NCBI RefSeq assembly: GCF_014842995.1
Contig: NZ_JACYXL010000007.1
Coordinates: forward strand, 62,001-126,000
Source: Rhodanobacter sp. 7MK24
Lineage (GTDB): Bacteria; Pseudomonadota; Gammaproteobacteria; Xanthomonadales; Rhodanobacteraceae
DNA length: 64,000 nt
Reading direction: 5' to 3'
The position numbers and the translations under genes were made by a program. Positions 51,846 through 61,600 of this stretch are shown in pieces. The notes under the pieces are model-generated. The model saw only the letters and a program-made list of their open reading frames with translations. It made no database searches and was not told the DNA's origin. Numbering within the stretch: position 1 is the stretch's first letter; each line of letters opens with the position of its first letter.

Positions 51846-52424
51846 TCAGGCCGGAATAAGGGTAGCGATCATGTGTTCCACGTAGCCATCGAACTCTTCG
51901 TGGTTGATGCGCGGAAGACCCAGGGTGAAATTCAGTTGCAGAAAGCCCACGTAGGCGGCGTACGTGAGCCGCGCGCGATTCAACGCCTCACGTGGCGGCA
52001 GACCGGCTTCGCGGTAGGCGGTGTGCAGGAACTCGGTACGTCGCTGCGACACGCGCGCCATCACGGGAACCACCAGCGGATGATCCAGCGCCTTCAGCAA
52101 AGCGGCGTACACGCGGTGTGGCTGCAGCTCGTGCGCCACGCGGCGGAACAATTCGGGCAGGCGCTGGCGCGGATCGGCGATCTGCTCGATCTGGCCCAGC
52201 ACTTCGTTTTCGCCGTACTGCTCCCAGCGTTCCAGCGCGGCCTGCAGCAACGCTTCGCGGGTGCGGAAGTGCCAGTAGAAGCTGCCCTTGGTGACGCCCA
52301 GTTGGCGGGCCAAGGCTTCGACGGCCAGCGCACCCACGCCTTGGTCGGCGATCAATTGCAGGGCGGCTACTTCCCAGTCTTCCGCGGTGAGGCGGGTTCG
52401 TTCGGGTTTCGGGCTTGAATCCAT
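51846..52424 (-). CDS. TetR family transcriptional regulator
   Basis: 192 residues. The N-terminal helix-turn-helix is typical: A-L-Q-L-I-A-D-Q-G-V-G-A-L-A-V-E-A-L-A-R-Q-L-G-V-T-K-G-S-F-Y-W-H-F, shown here only as landmarks between about 22 and 53. The C-terminal domain should bind a small ligand, possibly a fatty acyl-CoA given the divergent alpha/beta hydrolase-fadE pair. Inverted-repeat sites at both starts suggest it represses itself and the pair. The gap to the divergent gene is 86 bases. Confidence 0.92.
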   Translation of the reverse strand: MDSSPKPERTRLTAEDWEVAALQLIADQGVGALAVEALARQLGVTKGSFYWHFRTREALLQAALERWEQYGENEVLGQIEQIADPRQRLPELFRRVAHELQPHRVYAALLKALDHPLVVPVMARVSQRRTEFLHTAYREAGLPPREALNRARLTYAAYVGFLQLNFTLGLPRINHEEFDGYVEHMIATLIPA

Positions 52425-52473
52425 GACCGTATGGTAGCCGCTGCGCCGGGCTTTAGTAACCCGCGCGAATGGG

Positions 52474-52503
52474 TTGACGGCACTCGATCGAGCAATCCAT
52501 ACT
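52474..52503 (+). promoter_or_regulatory. candidate promoter of the hydrolase-fadE pair
   Basis: TTGACG (52474-52479), 18-base spacer, CATACT (52498-52503). Transcription would begin about at 52510, at the ATG at 52511, so the message would be leaderless or nearly so. Confidence 0.45.
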
Positions 52504-52515
52504 CATCCGTATGGA
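52496..52515. promoter_or_regulatory. probable TetR operator overlapping promoter and start codon
   Basis: Arms TCCATAC (52496-52502) and GTATGGA (52509-52515) are exact inverted copies around six bases. The left arm covers the candidate -10 element and the right arm covers the start codon of the hydrolase. A similar CCAT...CGTATGG arrangement (52421-52434) overlaps the regulator's own start. Confidence 0.6.
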
Positions 52516-53416
52516 CAAGTCAATTGCCCCTGCTGCCCACATCGAATCCATCGCCGCCCTCGACGGTGCACAGTTAGCTATGGAGACGCATCGTGCAGAT
52601 GGCGCGCCCACTCTCTTGTTCGCCCATGGCTTCGGCCAGACGCGTGGTGCGTGGAACGGGGCGGTCGCCGCGTTGGCGGCGTGTGGCTGCCGCTGCGTCA
52701 GCTTCGACGCACGTGGTCACGGCGAGAGTGGACGCGCGCCGGGCGGCGATTACCACATGCAACAGTTCGTGGACGACCTGCTGCTGCTGGCCCGTGCGCA
52801 GCCCGAGCGGTCGGTGCTGGTCGGTGCCTCGATGGGCGGGCTGCTTGGGCTGGTGGCCGCAGGAGAGGCGCAGCCTCCACCGTTTCGCGCCCTGGTATTG
52901 GTAGACATCACGCCGCGTTGGGAGACGAAGGGCGTGGAGCGCATCCTTGCCTTCATGCAGGCGCATCCGGCCGGTTTTGCCGACTACGTGGAAGCCGCCG
53001 AACAGATCGCCGCCTACCTGCCACACCGTCCCGGCCGCAAGAGCGAGGAACAATTGCGCCCGCTGCTGCGCGAAGGCGCAGACGGTCGCTTGCGCTGGCA
53101 TTGGGATCCGGCGTTGCTGGCCGGCGACTTGATCGCCGAGAGCGAGCGCTATCAGCCGCGCCTGTTCGCCGCCGCCGCGAAGGTGGGGGTACCGGTGTTG
53201 CTGCTTTCGGGCGAGCGCAGCGACGTGGTGTCGCATGACACCGTCGCCGAGTTCAGGCAACTGGTGCCGCACGCACGCCACATCGAAGTGGCTGGCGCCA
53301 CCCACATGCTGGCGGGTGATGCCAACGATGCATTCACCCGCGAGATCGCACATTTCATCCAGTCACTGGACGATGCAGTTGCCGGGTCAGGCGCATGCAT
53401 CGCCCAACAGGCATGA
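52511..53416 (+). CDS. alpha/beta-fold hydrolase
   Basis: 301 residues. The fold is shown by F-A-H-G-F-G-Q at 37-43 (oxyanion loop), nucleophile Ser107 in V-G-A-S-M-G-G, and the late acid and base in G-E-R-S-D-V-V and A-G-A-T-H-M-L. No signal peptide. Related proteins are esterases, thioesterases or lactonases. Linked to fadE, 19 bases downstream, and to a TetR regulator, a role in acyl-chain metabolism such as acyl-CoA or ester hydrolysis is reasonable but unproven. Confidence 0.88.
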   Translation: MDKSIAPAAHIESIAALDGAQLAMETHRADGAPTLLFAHGFGQTRGAWNGAVAALAACGCRCVSFDARGHGESGRAPGGDYHMQQFVDDLLLLARAQPERSVLVGASMGGLLGLVAAGEAQPPPFRALVLVDITPRWETKGVERILAFMQAHPAGFADYVEAAEQIAAYLPHRPGRKSEEQLRPLLREGADGRLRWHWDPALLAGDLIAESERYQPRLFAAAAKVGVPVLLLSGERSDVVSHDTVAEFRQLVPHARHIEVAGATHMLAGDANDAFTREIAHFIQSLDDAVAGSGACIAQQA

Positions 53417-53435
53417 CCGCAACGAGGAAGTCGAG

Positions 53436-55910
53436 ATGGCCGTAATACTCACCCTGCTGGCGGCGCTCATCGCGAGCGGCGCCTGTGCCTACCACCGCAG
53501 CAGCCTACGCACTTTTGCCATCGCGGCGCCGTTGGTCACGCTGGTCGTGGGCCTGCTCGCCGGCGCGTTCTGGACGATGGTCGTCCTGCTGATTGTCGAA
53601 CTGGGCATCGCGATACCACTGCTGATGGACAGCTTCCGCCGCAGGAAGATCACCGCCCCGCTGCTGAAAATGTTCGCCAAGGTCACGCCGAAGCTGTCGG
53701 AGACCGAGCAGACCGCGCTGGAAGCCGGCACCGTGGGGTTCGAGGGCGAGCTGTTCTCCGGCAAGCCGGACTGGCATGAGCTGCTGAAGCAGCCCAAGCC
53801 CGAACTGAGCGTGGAGGAGCAGGCCTTTCTCGACGGTCCGGTGGAAGAGCTCTGCGGGATGATCGACGACTGGCAGATCACCCATGAGCTGGCCGACCTG
53901 CCGCCGGAAATCTGGGCCTTCATCAAGAAGCATCGCTTCTTCGGCATGATCATCCCGAAGCAGTACGGCGGCCTGCAATTTTCCGCGCTGGCGCATTCGG
54001 CGGTGCTGCAGAAACTGTCGACGATGTCGGCCACGGTGGCGTCCACGGTGGCCGTGCCGAATTCGCTGGGCCCGGCGGAGCTGCTGCTGCACTACGGTTC
54101 GGACGAGCAGAAGAACTACTACTTGCCGCGCCTCGCAGTGGGTGAGGAGATTCCCTGCTTCGCGCTCACCGGCCCCTACGCCGGCTCCGACGCCACCTCG
54201 ATTCCCGACTACGGCGTGGTCTGCAAGCAAGTTGCGGACGGCGTCGAGACGCTGGGCGTGAGGCTCAACTTCGACAAGCGCTACATCACCTTAGCACCGG
54301 TCGCCACCGTGGTGGGTCTGGCTTTCCGCATGTACGACCCCGAGCGTCTGCTGGGCGAGAAGGAAGATCTCGGCATCACGTTGGCGCTGCTGCCACGTTC
54401 CACACCTGGGCTGGAAATCGGCCGTCGCCATTTCCCGCTCAACATTCCGTTCCAGAACGGCCCGATCCACGGCAAGGACGTGTTCGCACCGCTCAGCACC
54501 CTGATCGGTGGCCCGCAGATGGCCGGCCACGGCTGGCGCATGCTGGTGGAATGCCTGTCGGTGGGCCGCGCGATCTCGCTGCCGTCGAACGCAACCGGTG
54601 CGATGCGCGGCTCCGCGGCGGCTACCGGCGCGTACGCGCGCATGCGCAAGCAGTTCGGTCTCGCGATTGCCCGCTTCGAGGGCGTGGAGGAGGCGCTGGG
54701 CCGCATCGGCGGACTTACCTACGCCACCACTGCGCTTTCGCGCGCCACCGCGGCGGCGGTGGACCGCGGCGAGAAGCCCGCGGTGCCCTCGGCCATCGCG
54801 AAGTACCACGCCACCGAATGGGCGCGCGTGGTGGCCGGCGACACCATGGACGTGCACGGCGGCAAGGCGGTGCAGCTGGGCCCGAAGAACTACGCAGGAC
54901 GCGGTTGGTCCAGCGTGCCGATCGCGATCACGGTGGAGGGCGCGAACATCATGACGCGCAGTCTGATGATCTTCGGCCAGGGCGCGATCCGCTGCCATCC
55001 TTACGTGTTGAAGGAAATGGACGCGCTATCGATCGTCGATTACCGGGAACGGTTGCACAGCTTCGACAAAGCGCTGTTCGGCCACATCGGCTTCGGCCTG
55101 TCCAACGCAGCGCGCAGCTTCGCGATGGGACTCTCCGGCGGACGCATGGGTGAGGCTGCGGGCGATTCCTATACGCGCCGCTACTACAAGAAGCTCAACC
55201 GCTACTCCGCAGCGCTGGCGTTGTGTGCCGATACCTTCATGGGCGTATTGGGCGGCAAGTTGAAGTTCAAGGAGAAGCTCTCTGCGCGCCTCGGCGACGT
55301 GCTGAGCTATCTGTACATCGCGAGCTCGATGCTCAAGCGCTACGAGGATACCGGCCGGCCGGAGGCGGATCGTCCCTTCCTCGCCTGGGGCTTCCACGAG
55401 TGCATGTGGCTGATCCAGAACGCGCTGGATGGCGCCATACGCAACTTCCCGGTGCGTCCGGTGGCGTGGCTGCTGCGCGTGCTGGTATTCCCGCTGGGCC
55501 GCCGCGAAGTGCCACCATCAGATCGCCTGGGCCGGCGCGTGGCCGCGCTGCTCACGGCACCGAACGATGCCCGTGCGCGCCTCACCGAGTGGGTGTACCT
55601 CACGCCCACGGCGAACAACACGGTAGGCCGCATGGACGCGCTGTTGCCCGACGTGATCGCCGCCGAGCCGGTGGAGCGCAAGTTCCTCAAGGGCTTGAAG
55701 GCCGGCCAGTTCAAGGCGCACGACTACGATGGCCAACTGGCCGAGGCGCTCGCCGCCGGCGTGCTCAGCCAGGCCGAACACGACCTGTTGAAGCGCGTGC
55801 ACGCGGCGGTATTCGAATTCATCTCGGTGGATGACTTCGACCCGTCCGAGCTGGGTGCGGCAGTGACTCGCGCGGACGAGCGCCGCAAGCAGTTGGCCGA
55901 CGCGGCATAA
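53436..55910 (+). CDS. fadE: acyl-CoA dehydrogenase FadE
   Basis: 824 residues from the ATG at 53436, preceded by GAGGA. Two N-terminal membrane segments (about 3-20 and 28-60) and a helical region precede the acyl-CoA dehydrogenase core (F-A-L-T-G-P-Y-A-G-S-D-A-T-S near 242-255; R-K-Q-F-G-L-A-I-A-R-F-E-G-V-E-E near 404-419; V-E-G-A-N-I-M-T-R near 500), then the long C-terminal DUF1974-type extension. This is the layout of the E. coli FadE family that starts beta-oxidation by making trans-2-enoyl-CoA. Electrons go to EtfAB and then to ETF-QO, both encoded in the window. Confidence 0.96.
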   Translation: MAVILTLLAALIASGACAYHRSSLRTFAIAAPLVTLVVGLLAGAFWTMVVLLIVELGIAIPLLMDSFRRRKITAPLLKMFAKVTPKLSETEQTALEAGTVGFEGELFSGKPDWHELLKQPKPELSVEEQAFLDGPVEELCGMIDDWQITHELADLPPEIWAFIKKHRFFGMIIPKQYGGLQFSALAHSAVLQKLSTMSATVASTVAVPNSLGPAELLLHYGSDEQKNYYLPRLAVGEEIPCFALTGPYAGSDATSIPDYGVVCKQVADGVETLGVRLNFDKRYITLAPVATVVGLAFRMYDPERLLGEKEDLGITLALLPRSTPGLEIGRRHFPLNIPFQNGPIHGKDVFAPLSTLIGGPQMAGHGWRMLVECLSVGRAISLPSNATGAMRGSAAATGAYARMRKQFGLAIARFEGVEEALGRIGGLTYATTALSRATAAAVDRGEKPAVPSAIAKYHATEWARVVAGDTMDVHGGKAVQLGPKNYAGRGWSSVPIAITVEGANIMTRSLMIFGQGAIRCHPYVLKEMDALSIVDYRERLHSFDKALFGHIGFGLSNAARSFAMGLSGGRMGEAAGDSYTRRYYKKLNRYSAALALCADTFMGVLGGKLKFKEKLSARLGDVLSYLYIASSMLKRYEDTGRPEADRPFLAWGFHECMWLIQNALDGAIRNFPVRPVAWLLRVLVFPLGRREVPPSDRLGRRVAALLTAPNDARARLTEWVYLTPTANNTVGRMDALLPDVIAAEPVERKFLKGLKAGQFKAHDYDGQLAEALAAGVLSQAEHDLLKRVHAAVFEFISVDDFDPSELGAAVTRADERRKQLADAA

Positions 55911-56258
55911 GCCGGGTCGTGGACGACGAGGCGTGCGTCGCCTCGTTCGTCCGTCGGGAGCCAGGAACATAAGCAACGCGCGGAAACTGTAATGCCGGTT
56001 TTCCGTATTGCCGCCGGCCGTGGGCTCTCGGCCGGTTGATCTGCTTCAAGGTGCCGAATTTTGCCGCCATCGCGCCGCGCGTTGTAGCGCTGGGGCCGGG
56101 GCGTTGCAAAATCGCGATCAGCGATCGCAGGCCGCTGCCGAGCCCGGCAACGGTTATGCGTGGCCGGTGGCGGTGCGGGTGCGCGACGACGCAAGCACGG
56201 AAGTGTCCCGTGCACCCATCGAGATATGGCTGTCGCTGGGACCCAGGGATGAGGTGCC
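55911..56258. other. 348-bp intergenic region after fadE
   Basis: Contains a hairpin at 55921-55952 (separate entry). Short frames on both strands show no domain or ribosome site. No promoter is needed here because the downstream signalling operon converges from the other side. Confidence 0.5.
55921..55952 (+). terminator. hairpin downstream of fadE
   Basis: A 13-bp stem with a single bulged base (55921-55933 with 55939-55952), ten bases past the fadE stop. No T-run follows, so termination efficiency is uncertain. Confidence 0.5.
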
Positions 56259-57263
56259 TTAGGCAGCGTGCGCCACATCGAGCAGGCAGCGGTTCTTGCC
56301 CGCCCGCTTGGCCTCGTAGAGCGCCCGATCGGCACTCTGGATAAGCGCCTCGTCCGACGGCGTATCGGTGCGCCACACCGCGATGCCGATGCTGGCGCTG
56401 ACCCGGGCCGTCACCTCGCCGGACGGTCCGGGCAAGGTATAGGGCAGGGCGAGCGTGTCGCACAGTTGCTGGCAGCGCTGGAGCAGCAGCGACAGTTCCA
56501 TCGCGTCTTCAAGGACCAGCGCGAATTCGTCACCGCCCAGCCGCGCCACCGTGTCGCCGGCGCGCACGCACCCGCGCAGGCGCTCTGCGATGGCCTTCAG
56601 CAGGGCGTCGCCGACGGGATGACCGTGGGTGTCGTTGACTGCCTTGAAGCCGTCGATGTCCAGCATGGCCAACGCGAAGCCGCGGCCACTCGGAGAGTTC
56701 GCGATGGCCTCGAGCAGGCGCTCGTGGAACAGCGCGCGGTTCGGCAGGCCGGTGAGGATGTCGTGGGTGGCCTGGTGGCGCACCTGGGCCTCGACGCGCT
56801 GGCGCTCGGCGATCTCTTCCCGCAGTTGGTGGTTGCGCTCGGAAAGTTCGCCCAGCGTCTGCTGCAGCTGCATGCGCGCGTTGTAGAGGTCGAGGAACAC
56901 GCGCACTTTCGAGCGAAGGATGGTGTCGTTGACCGGTTTGGCGATGTAATCCACCGCACCGGAGCGGTAACCCTTCAGGCGGTTTTGGTCATCGGCATAC
57001 GCGGCGGTAACGAAGATGATGGGCGTGTCACGCAGCTGCTCGGCGTCGCCGAGCAGGGAGGCGACTTCGAAACCATCCATGTCGGGCATGTTCACGTCGA
57101 GCAGGATCAGCGCGAACGAGTGCTCCAGGCACAGGGCCAGCGCCTCGCTGCCGCTCGTCGCCTCGATCAGCTCTGCGCCGCAGTCGCCGAGCAGGCGGCG
57201 CATCGCCACGAGGTTGGCGTGGGTGTCGTCGACGATCAGGAGCTTCGGACGCTTGTCGTTCAT
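56259..57263 (-). CDS. response regulator with GGDEF diguanylate cyclase domain
   Basis: 334 residues; the ATG at 57263 overlaps the CheB-type gene stop (ATGA). The receiver domain has V-D-D at 11-13, phospho-acceptor Asp56 and switch Lys109. A coiled-coil linker (about 128-165) leads to a GGDEF domain with intact G-G-D-E-F at 243-247, so it should make cyclic di-GMP when phosphorylated. The R-x-x-D inhibitory site is not evident at the expected spot. Last gene of the kinase-CheR-CheB operon. Confidence 0.93.
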   Translation of the reverse strand: MNDKRPKLLIVDDTHANLVAMRRLLGDCGAELIEATSGSEALALCLEHSFALILLDVNMPDMDGFEVASLLGDAEQLRDTPIIFVTAAYADDQNRLKGYRSGAVDYIAKPVNDTILRSKVRVFLDLYNARMQLQQTLGELSERNHQLREEIAERQRVEAQVRHQATHDILTGLPNRALFHERLLEAIANSPSGRGFALAMLDIDGFKAVNDTHGHPVGDALLKAIAERLRGCVRAGDTVARLGGDEFALVLEDAMELSLLLQRCQQLCDTLALPYTLPGPSGEVTARVSASIGIAVWRTDTPSDEALIQSADRALYEAKRAGKNRCLLDVAHAA

Positions 57264-57829
57264 GGCAGGCATAGCCGGTTGAGCAGGGGGGCGATCGCAT
57301 CCAAGGGTACGCAATGGTCGGCGCCGGCGCGATCGATGGCAGCTTGTGGCATCACGCGCGCCAAGGCGCTGTCCGGCGACTGCACGATGGCGCAGCCTCC
57401 CAGCCGGCGCAACTCCCACATGCCCTCGGCACCGTCGGCGTTCGCTCCGCTGAGTACCACACCGATCAGGGCGTTTCGCCATGCTGCGGCAGCGGAGGCG
57501 AAGAGGACGTCAATCGAGGGACGCGAAAGGTTGACGCGTGGATCGGCCGACAGCGTGAAATGGAAATCGCGCTCCACCAGCAAGTGGTAGCCGGCAGGTG
57601 CGACCTGCACCACGCCACCGCGTACCGGCTCACGCTCCCCCGCCTCGATCACCGGCAGCTGCGAGACATGTCCCAGCATCTCGCAGAGCAGTTCCACCGT
57701 TTCCGAGCCGGTGTGGCAGCAGACCAGCACCGCCTGCGGCAGGCGTGGATCAAGTCCGCCCAGGACTGCCTTCAGCGCTTCGGTGCCGCCGGCGGAGCCG
57801 CCCAGCACGATCGCCGCCATGCGTTTCAC
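57260..57829 (-). CDS. CheB-type protein-glutamate methylesterase, effector domain only
   Basis: 189 residues. A GTG at 57829 overlaps the CheR stop (GTGA) and gives the usual opening V/M-K-R-M-A-A-I-V-L-G-G-S-A-G-G; an ATG lies nine bases further in. The catalytic triad is present: Ser in G-G-S-A-G-G-T, His in C-C-H-T-G-S, and Asp in S-G-A-N-A-D-G-A-E-G. The N-terminal receiver domain of chemotaxis CheB is missing. Acts as a methylesterase or deamidase in a chemosensory-like pathway without a receptor in the locus. Confidence 0.88.
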   Translation of the reverse strand: MKRMAAIVLGGSAGGTEALKAVLGGLDPRLPQAVLVCCHTGSETVELLCEMLGHVSQLPVIEAGEREPVRGGVVQVAPAGYHLLVERDFHFTLSADPRVNLSRPSIDVLFASAAAAWRNALIGVVLSGANADGAEGMWELRRLGGCAIVQSPDSALARVMPQAAIDRAGADHCVPLDAIAPLLNRLCLP

Positions 57830-58683
57830 AGCCGTCGTCCCGACATGGCCGCGCCGCGGCGGTAGATCCGCAGGTTGGCATCGACGGGCGCGAAGTCGGC
57901 TTCGGCCGCGGCCGCGCCCGGGCGCTCGCGCAGCCCCAGGCAAAGGAAGCCGTCGCGCACCAACGAGTCGCGGAACAGCGCAAGGCAGCGCTGCTGCAGC
58001 GGGTTCGTGAAATAGATCAGCACATTGCGGCACAACACCAGCTGCGCCTCGCAGAACATCTCGTCGGCCGTCAGGTTGTGCTGGGCGAACGTGACGTTGC
58101 GACGCAGCCGCCGGTCGAGCTTGAGCAGGCCGTAGCGCGCGCTGCAGTAGTTGGAAAACGAATGGAGGCCGCCGGCCGCCACATAGTTGCGCGACCACTG
58201 CTGCGCGGAGCGCAGCGGATAGATGCCTTCGTGCGCACGCTCCAGTGCGCGCGTGCTGAGGTCGGTGGCGAAAATCTGGCTGCGTTCGTACAGCCCGGCT
58301 TCCTCCAGCAGGATCGCCAGCGAATACACCTCCTCGCCGTGTGCGCAGCCCGCCTGCCAGATATTGATCTGCGGGTGCGAGGCGAGCATCGGCAGCACCT
58401 GCTCGCGCAGCGCATGGAATACGGAAGGATCCCGGAACATGTCCGAGGCCGGTACCGACAATCCTTCCAGCAGCTGCGGCAGCAGCTCCGGTTCGTGCAG
58501 CATGCGATGGATGAGCGCGCTGATCGAACCGCCGCCGTGCCGTTCGGCCAGCAAGCGCGCGCGGCGCAGCAGAGAAGCCGGCGCGTACTGGCTGAAGTCA
58601 TAGCCGTGGCGTCGGCGCATCGCCTCCACGAACAGATCCAGTTCGATGCCTTCCAGCTCGATTTCGTCCAGCACGTGACTCAT
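57826..58683 (-). CDS. CheR-type protein-glutamate O-methyltransferase
   Basis: 285 residues. The N-terminal helical domain (Y-D-F-S-Q-Y-A-P-A-S-L-L-R-R) and the SAM-binding domain (N-I-W-Q-A-G-C-A-H-G-E-E-V-Y-S-L-A-I; I-F-A-T-D-L-S; L-V-L-C-R-N-V-L-I-Y-F) match CheR. The usual S-A-A-C-S-T-G-E-E-P-Y-S reads A-G-C-A-H-G-E-E-V-Y-S, still with the catalytic surroundings. Three bases separate it from the hybrid kinase. Confidence 0.9.
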   Translation of the reverse strand: MSHVLDEIELEGIELDLFVEAMRRRHGYDFSQYAPASLLRRARLLAERHGGGSISALIHRMLHEPELLPQLLEGLSVPASDMFRDPSVFHALREQVLPMLASHPQINIWQAGCAHGEEVYSLAILLEEAGLYERSQIFATDLSTRALERAHEGIYPLRSAQQWSRNYVAAGGLHSFSNYCSARYGLLKLDRRLRRNVTFAQHNLTADEMFCEAQLVLCRNVLIYFTNPLQQRCLALFRDSLVRDGFLCLGLRERPGAAAAEADFAPVDANLRIYRRGAAMSGRRL

Positions 58684-58686
58684 TGC

Positions 58687-61600
58687 TCAGCGGCGCAGCC
58701 AGACGCGGATCATCGAGTTGAGCCTGTCGAGGTCGACCGGCTTGGAGAGATAGTCGTTCGCGCCAGCCGCAAGGCAGTGCTCGCGGTCGCCGCGCATGGC
58801 CTTGGCGGTAAGCGCGATGATCGGCAGTTGCGCGAAGCGCGGCTGGGCACGGATCTGTCGGATCGCCTCGTAGCCGTCCATGCCCGGCATCATGATGTCC
58901 ATCAGCACGAGTTCCAGCGCGTCTTCCTCGTCCAGCATGCGCAGTGCCCTGGGGCCGTCCTGCGCCATGCTGACCTTGAGGCCCCAGCCGCGCATCACCT
59001 TCGACAGCGCGAACAGGTTGCGCATGTCGTCGTCCACCAGCAGCAACTGGTGACCCCGCAGCCCGTCGGTGGCGTCGATTGCGCCAGCAGATGGCTCCTG
59101 TCGTATGCGGTGCAGGAACAGGCTGACCTCGTCCAGCAGCCGGTCCGGCGAACGCGCCCCCTTGATCACGATGCTGTCGGTGTACTGGCGGATGCGCAGG
59201 CTTTCCTCGCGGCTGAGATCGCGGCCGGAATAGATCACCACCGGCGGCACGCTGCCGCTGGCGGCGAGGCGTTCCAGCAGCTCCATGCCGGAGAGGCCAG
59301 GCAGGCCGAGATCCAGCACGATGCAGTCGTAGGTATTGTGCGCGAGCTGCTCCAGCGCCTGTTCGGCGGAGTCCGCCTCGTCGATCTCGACGCGATCCTG
59401 CTGCAACAGACTGTGCAAGGCGCGGCGCTCGGTGGCATTGTCCTCGACCACCAGCAGGCGGCGTGCGCGGTCGCGCGCCACATGCAGCAGGCGATCCACC
59501 GCGCCGTTGATCTGCTCGCGGCTGACCGGCTTGGTGAGGAAACCCGCCGCACCCAGTTCGCGGCTGTGCTCGGCGTCGTCGGCAGCCGACAGGAAATGCA
59601 CCGGAATGGAGCGCGTGGCCGGATCGGCCTGCAGCCGCTCGGCCACGGTCCAGCCGTCGATGCCCGGCAACATCACGTCGAGCAGGATGCCCAGGGGGCG
59701 GTAACGACGGGCCAGCTCCAGCCCGCTCTCGCCATCGGTGGCGAGCAGCATGGGGTAGCCCTTCTGGCGCACCATGTCGGCGAGGATCCGCGCGAACGGA
59801 AGATCGTCCTCAACGATCAGGATCGAGGTCTCGCCGGGAGCGAGGCGTTCGCGGTCGTCGGGCAGGTTGCCCGGCAGCAGCGACGGATTCGGCAGCGGCC
59901 GAATGGGCGGTGCTGTCGATGGTTCCACGGCCGCCGTCGACGTGGCGGACGCGCTGTGTTCGGGCAGCAGCAGGGTGAATTCACTGCCTTTGCCGCTCTC
60001 GCTGCGCAACACGATGTCGCCGCCGAACAAGGCAGCCATGCGCCGCGAGATGCTCAGGCCCAGCCCGGTGCCGCCATATTGCCGGCTGGTGCTGGAATCG
60101 ACCTGTTCGAACGCGGCGAACACCTTTTCCAGCTTTTCCGCGGGAATGCCGATCCCGGTATCGGTCACGCTTATCGCCAGCAACGGCGTTCCGGTGAGCA
60201 ACGCGGGCAGCGGCAGATCGGCGGTCGGCCTGTCGATGCGCACCTGCACCGATCCGGAAGCGGTGAACTTGAAGGCGTTGGCCAGCAGGTTGTTGATGAT
60301 CTGCTCAAGCTTGCCCGGATCGGTATGGATGCTTGCGGGCAGTCCCTCGGCCAGCTGCACGCCGAAGTCCAGCCGTTTGTCGCGGGCCACGTGGTCGAAG
60401 TTGCGGCGCAGGCTACGGGCGAGGTCTTCCAGCGCGTAGTCGCACAGCGCCAGTTCCATCTTGCCAGCCTCGATCTTGGACAGGTCGAGGATGTCGTTGA
60501 TCAGGCGCAGCAGGCTGCTTCCCGCGTCGTGGATGATCTGCGCCGACTCGACCTCCTCGCTGTCCAGTCTGCCGCCCGGGTTCTCGGCCAGGCTGCGCGA
60601 AAGGATCAGCAGGCTGTTCAGCGGCGTGCGCAATTCATGCGACATGTTGGCGAGGAACTCGCTCTTGTACTGGCTGGCGCGCGCCAGCTCGTGAGCCGTC
60701 TCGGCGGTCTCCGCCTGCAGCGCCTCGAGTGTCCGCTTCTGTTCGTGCAAGGTGTCGCTCTGCAGGCGCAGCTCCTCGTTCGAGGCCTGCAACTCCTCCG
60801 CCTGCACTCGCAATTCCTCCTCGGAGACCAGCAGGCGCTGCGACTGCTCCTCAAGTTCCAGGGTCTTCGCATGCAAGGTGTCGTGCGATTCGCGCAGGGC
60901 CTGCTGCTGCTGGCGCATGGTGATGCTGCTGAGTCGCAGCTGGTCGGCCTGCTCCTGGGTCTGTTCGAGCAGATACTGGGTGCGGACGGCTCGGCTGAGG
61001 TTGTCCAGCGAGAGGGCAACCATCGGCAGCAGCTGTTCCAGCAATTGTCGATGCAATGCGGTCGGGGCTTCGAAACCGGCGAATTCCAGCACACCGATCA
61101 GGCGGTCGCGCAGCAGCACAGGCAGGATCACTAGGTGGCGCGGCAGTGCGCTGCCGGTGCCGGAATCGATGCGCAGGTAGTCGTCCGGCAACTGGTCCAG
61201 TTCGATGGAGCGATGGCTCTGCGCGCACTGGCCGACCAGACCTTCGCCCGGCAGATAGTGCACGGCGGGATTGGCGCCAAGCCGGAGCCCGTAGCTGCCG
61301 ATCAGGTCGAGCCGCCTGCTGGTTTCATCGTGCAGATAGAGCAGGCCAAGGCCGGCCTTGAGCAGGGGCATCAGCTCGCCGGTCAGCCGCTCGGCGTACT
61401 CGCGGTGACTGGTCGCTTCCTGCAGTTGCCGCGAGATCGCCGCGACCTGGCTCTTCAGCAGGGCGTTGTCGCTTGTCGCGATCGCCATTTCCTTGAACAC
61501 CTGCAGCGCGCGGGCGATCTCGCCGATCTCGTCGCCGCGCTCCAGCTGGCGGATCTCGACGCTGTGGTCATGCGTGGCGAGCCGGCTCATCTGGTCCGTG

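Noticed and set aside
56008-56262. 84-codon plus-strand frame after fadE
   Set aside because: No ribosome site, no recognisable domain, and an Arg/Ala/Gly-rich composition like other shadows.
57598-61134. A 1178-codon plus-strand frame opposite the hybrid kinase, CheR and CheB genes
   Set aside because: Antisense shadow of well-supported genes, with low-complexity Arg/Gln/His composition and no ribosome site.
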